From Rallus limicola (Eukaryota > Chordata > Aves > Gruiformes > Rallidae): a DNA stretch of 64,000 bases. The notes beneath the pieces were generated by a model. The model was not told the origin of the DNA, ran no database searches, and saw only the letters and a program-made list of their open reading frames with translations. The translations under genes and the position numbers were made by a program. Positions within the stretch are counted from its first letter, which is position 1; every line of letters starts with the position of its first letter. This document shows, piece after piece, positions 61,901-64,000 of the stretch. Location: NCBI GenBank assembly GCA_022605955.1, contig JAKCOZ010000005.1, positions 29,899,950-29,963,949 of the forward strand. Reading direction: 5' to 3'.

Positions 61901-64000
61901 GTCAAAAGCTTCTTCTAGCAAAGCTTCTAGATTTCATTAAAACAATAAAATACTCACTTGAATTTAAACCTTCAAACTTGGACTGTATGAGGACCAAGCA
62001 AAAGGCCCCACAACCAATGTTTTCCATCTTTCTAGAAATCTGGTTTGATTCTTTCTGTTTTTACCATGGAGAAAGAAACTACTCATTCAGAAGTCATTTC
62101 TGAATTTGAAAGACTTACAACGGGAATAAGGTTTTGTCTCTTCATGTGTATTTTAGACCAGTTCTATGCAATCAAGACAGCAGTTCCAATAACATAAAGT
62201 CTAATATTTATGGGCTTCATGGTTACTCTATTACAATCCTAGTTCCTTCTAGTAAACAAACAAATATTATTAGGCCTTTATTTCTCCATGTACAGAGAAG
62301 TGGGTGCTGTCAACATTTATCTTTTTGTCTTAGAATGATGATTCTGGAAGTGCTTGCTTTGCTGTACCTATCATTACATGACTAGTAACTATTCATGATG
62401 ATGGGCTATACTAAAACATCTTGTGAAGAAATTATTACTAATATAGAAAACTGGGAACATCAACCATTTTCTAATTGATGACTCTGTGATATGGAACTTG
62501 TTCTGATGTATCTGGGGGTTACTCGTCATAAAGTCCAGATGACTTGGTTAGATACTTCAGTGGGGAATTTAGTCATTTAACAGAATCAAAAGGATCAATC
62601 TTCTTTTAGGCCACCCGATAGGTTATTTGTAACCAAAAACGGTGGCTTCTGTTGCCTTTTGCACCACGTGCAATTTGGTTGGCAACACAGCAAATGCACA
62701 GAGGTTTATGTTTGATAAGTGGTATTCATTCCCAAGCTTTATCATAGATTCCAGCTTTAAATAGATTCATACACTGATTGCCTAATGGTCTACTTGCAGA
62801 TCATTTAACTTATACACAATATTAGCATATTATTTCTGCTATGATCACTGGCATGAGGTTTGTGTCTGTCTTGCAGTGGTATACAGATATGTATTTTAAT
62901 ACAACATGCACTCCTGCAATTTAAGTAATACTGAACTAGATATTTTACTGAATTTGTTCACTTAATTTAGAAGTCAACAGTCCTATTGTAGTTTTATGTT
63001 GCTTCAAAGTAAAGATTTATTCAGAGTAATGAACATAACAAACTTATTTTGACAACGAACAAAAAGAAAAAAAAATCATCAAACCTCCAGTCCATTGGTA
63101 TAGCCTAAAGATGCTTAAATAACAACAGAAAGATTATGATTGCGATTTTATTACTTTATTTGTAATAGTTTTTCTACACTGGCCTGTGAAAATTCATCCC
63201 AGATTATCTTAGCTTCATATCAAACATGCCCATGAATTTTTAAATATGTTTATGCTCTGCTGCAAACACTGTCAGATACTGAATTCATTGAATTTTCATG
63301 CTAAAAGGAATAGAGACTTAACATTGCTTTGGGCTTCAAATAATCATTTTGTGTTTGTGATAAGTGAAGTAAATGTAGACACAAGTAATGGTAGATCTGA
63401 ACACACTTTTAGGGCAAAGGTGGATAGATATATAGATCGATCAACTGGCTCCTACATCTCATAGCACTGGTTTACAGAGCTGAGTCTATAGACAGACACA
63501 AAATATGTCACTTTTGCCACCAGTGACTCTTGCTACTATACTCCAAGTGAATTGTCTTTGGATTAAAATACTGCTGAATGACCCTCAATATTTGCAATTC
63601 TTTGTAAGGACAAATGGGACTAATTCTAACATGACAAATTAAACTGAATGGATTTCAGAAAAGTAATTTCTTTCAACCAAGAGATACAACATTATCTTCT
63701 TGTCTAACACTTTTCTTTATGCTATACAAGATAACTTTGTGATCCTATAATTATTTTACATTCATTATTTTGAGAGTGTAGAATTTTCCCCCTCTTGCTA
63801 AATAATGAATGACCTGTTTTGAACTATACAAGAGTTTTGAAAGGAGAAACTATTCACACATGAAGGAGTTTGGAAAAGCTGTGATTTTCTGCTTGACTTA
63901 AAATCAGTTTGCAATTCAGTTATAGGAAGGTTAATAAATCTGAACCAAAATGGAAAAGAATACACATAGAAATGCAAAAAGAGTTCATTATTGTTTCAGA
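58922..64000. other. non-coding DNA to the window end
   Basis: No supported gene or transposon. It holds a 13-A run near 59551-59563 and the 21-A purine tract at 61150. The 103-codon minus frame 60578-60889 and the overlapping minus frames at 61246-61651 show no domain and are taken as chance. Confidence 0.5.
61150..61189 (+). repeat. 21-A run and purine tract
   Basis: 21 consecutive A at 61150-61170 continue into GAAGACGGAAGAGGGGAAA, purine except for one C. No retrocopy was recognised to its left, so it is not evidently the poly-A tail of a processed pseudogene. Confidence 0.85.

Overview
The window reads as bird nuclear DNA, from a gene-poor, AT-rich stretch (roughly one third G+C by eye) such as a large intron or a gene desert on a macrochromosome. 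The clearest evidence is five fragments of CR1, the dominant avian LINE. Four carry the diagnostic 3' tail built from ATTCTATGA-type repeats next to GGTTGGAA(C/G). There is also one probable solo endogenous-retrovirus LTR with an avian-type layout. No Alu, L1 or B-type mammalian repeats are visible, and repeats cover only a few percent of the window. No bacterial gene, operon, tRNA, rRNA, CRISPR array or viral coding region was found. The exact species cannot be read from this sequence.

Layout. 1-11.7 kb: AT-rich non-coding DNA with one GC-richer, exon-like island at 1.46-1.67 kb. 11.76-11.96 kb: an old CR1 piece. 12-25 kb: non-coding, with a CpG-retaining patch at 16.2-16.56 kb that may hold a minus-strand terminal exon, a 21-bp minisatellite at 19.68 kb, a hairpin at 21.1 kb and an exact 18-bp tandem duplication at 24.23 kb. 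25.09 kb: a small possible coiled-coil exon. 26.47-26.78 kb: an internal CR1 fragment. 30.84-30.99 kb: a cluster of short duplications ending in a perfect hairpin. 31.7-31.9 kb: a GC-richer patch with another exon-like block. 42.69 kb: a perfect hairpin. 45.24 kb: a short exon-like block. 45.6-46.2 kb: the probable LTR. 50.43-50.60 kb: the best coding-exon candidate in the window. 55.38-56.02 kb: two CR1 tails in opposite orientation. 58.58 kb: a CR1 tail next to a 72-codon ORF. The rest is unremarkable AT-rich sequence.

No complete gene can be supported. The long reading frames at 8.6, 10.0, 32.2, 40.9 and 46.2 kb have compositions expected of chance translation of AT-rich DNA. A few short blocks combine a pyrimidine-tract acceptor, an open frame and a usable donor or stop. 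They are listed as candidate exons with low confidence, because dozens of such pseudo-exons are expected by chance in 64 kb read on both strands. If the window is an intron or intergenic region, all of them may be false. No convincing new biological system was found. The observations most worth testing are the 50.4-kb, 1.5-kb and 16.5-kb blocks.
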